A stretch of 64,000 nucleotides of DNA from Desulfopila aestuarii DSM 18488 (GTDB taxonomy: Bacteria; Desulfobacterota; Desulfobulbia; Desulfobulbales; Desulfocapsaceae). The position numbers and the translations under genes were made by a program. This document shows positions 63,186-64,000 of the stretch, one piece after another. The stretch spans positions 52,957-116,956 of the forward strand of contig NZ_FRFE01000018.1 in NCBI RefSeq assembly GCF_900143695.1, given 5' to 3'. How positions within the stretch are numbered: the first letter of the stretch is position 1; every line of letters starts with the position of its first letter. The notes beneath the pieces are model-generated. The model was not told the DNA's origin. It saw only the letters and a list, made by a program, of their open reading frames with translations, and made no database searches.

Positions 63186-63766
63186 TTACTGAACTCTTTT
63201 ACGTAGTGTTTCGTCCTGGAACTTCCAAATAGAAGCATCAACCTGACTTTTAACGTAATAAGGAGATGAAACCTGACAGAAGTAGAATGTTCCTCTTCAG
63301 AGTTACATTTGATTCGGTTAAGAAAAAGGTGCCACCAATTTCAAGTTAAGAATATTGGCCTCAAAATCAGTCTCGCATATATTGAAAATTTCGTCAAATA
63401 TGACTGAATTCAGCTCTAACAGCTTGTTAATAATGCCATCTTGAAGTTATGCCGAATCTGACTACTCCCAAGGTGGATATTACTGCAGACATTCCCGAAT
63501 CTACGGAAGGGAGGAACTTCCAACTCAATCGAATAGGAAATGGAAAAGCGAACGGAGAAAACCAATACGCGACCGAAAGGTCATGAATTAATAGAGGAAG
63601 CAAAGCAACAGCTTAAATGCCACCTTTCTTTCTGTTTCATCCGGGTAAAGCGTAATCTTTACACTCCTACTGAGCCCGTCAGCACCCTTTGCCAGCCATT
63701 TCACATCATGGTGTATACTTCAGTTAGGGCATATTGCTCCAACAACCCCAACCCAGGAGGTGCACC
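63186..63766. other. Intergenic region, no gene recognised
   Basis: About 580 bases between the nap operator and the recombinase fragment. A 76-codon frame from 63540 lacks a ribosome binding site. Nothing else was recognised. Confidence 0.4.
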
Positions 63767-64000
63767 ATGAAATTATCCCAGGCAGTCGATTTCCATCTGC
63801 AGTATCATCGGACCAACTCCAAAAAAAAATACCGTCAAGACATGTGAGTTTGTCCTCAACCGTTTTACTGCTCGATTTGGCAAACGTGATCTCGCCAGTA
63901 TATCCCAGGAAGAAGTCCTCGAATTCTTGCTCTCTCTGACAAAAAACAACAAACAGGCGACCAAAAGGAACAGATACTCGGTACTCGCATCTTTCTACAA
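63767..64000 (+). pseudogene. Tyrosine recombinase, 5' part, frameshifted in an A9 run and cut by window end
   Basis: ATG 63767 follows AGGAGG with correct spacing and opens MKLSQAVDFHLQYHRTNSKK. The frame stops at 63845-63847. With one A fewer in the run 63821-63829, the reading continues NTVKTCEFVLNRF and then SISQEEVLEFLLSL to the window end, the SAM-like N-terminal domain of phage-type integrases. This is either a real frameshift, a homopolymer sequencing error or a slippage site. The catalytic domain lies outside the window. Confidence 0.75.

Noticed and set aside
63540..63770. 76-codon plus-strand frame before the recombinase fragment
   Set aside because: No Shine-Dalgarno sequence, unlikely composition.

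Overview
The window looks like the chromosome of a Gram-negative sulfate-reducing or sulfur-disproportionating bacterium of the Desulfobacterota, most likely the Desulfobulbales. The reasons are the multihaem cytochromes, an HcpR/FNR-type operator, a tmRNA tag of the ADDYNYAVAA type, outer-membrane proteins and many signal-transduction genes. The genus is an inference; no 16S rRNA gene is present. Most of the window has balanced-to-GC-rich coding with good ribosome binding sites. About 44.5-50.7 kb is clearly AT-richer and gene-poor.

Layout. 0-3 kb: a transglutaminase-like / alpha-E / ATP-grasp peptide-ligase cluster (minus). 3-21 kb: envelope and housekeeping genes: a two-repeat cell-wall-type hydrolase, an MscS-like channel, MoeA, an exported protein with a porin and a lipoprotein, a large AsmA-like protein, a DUF2062 protein, an MltF-type lytic transglycosylase, a stand-alone PhzE/anthranilate-synthase-like fusion and a RelA/SpoT-domain synthetase. 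21-30.5 kb: a signalling block with a PAS protein, then an apparent operon of SpoIIE phosphatase, an ABC exporter with a very unusual expanded ATPase domain, a cyclic-nucleotide-binding protein, an RsbW-like kinase, a STAS protein and two small unknown proteins, followed by an HD-domain protein and a receiver-GGDEF protein. 30.5-43 kb: conserved core (purF, an M20 peptidase, ispDF, rnpB RNA, a zinc-ribbon coiled-coil protein, a Nif3-like protein, tRNA-Met, an M48 protease, nfo, a GspE/PilB ATPase, smpB, ssrA).

43.0 to about 50.9 kb: a small mobile island abutting the 3' end of ssrA (P4-type integrase, small DNA-binding protein, RepA-like ATPase, inovirus Gp2/YagK-YfjJ-type protein) with long AT-rich non-coding stretches. 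No second attachment site was found.

51-63.2 kb: a nitrogen-oxide region. NorR (53.1 kb) faces a cupin-ferredoxin pair that has a textbook sigma-54 promoter, and two GTTGT-N7-ACAAC sites lie between them. Beyond a MetE-like protein is a minus-strand operon napD-napA-(tetrahaem NapB-like)-(tetrahaem cytochrome)-(Tat iron-sulfur protein)-(NrfD-type membrane protein)-(CBS)-(HPP transporter). It appears to be a periplasmic nitrate reductase fed by an NrfC/NrfD-type quinol dehydrogenase instead of NapC or NapGH. A TTGAC-N4-GTCAA operator centred at -41.5 precedes it. The window ends in the 5' part of a second recombinase gene that is frameshifted in an A9 run.
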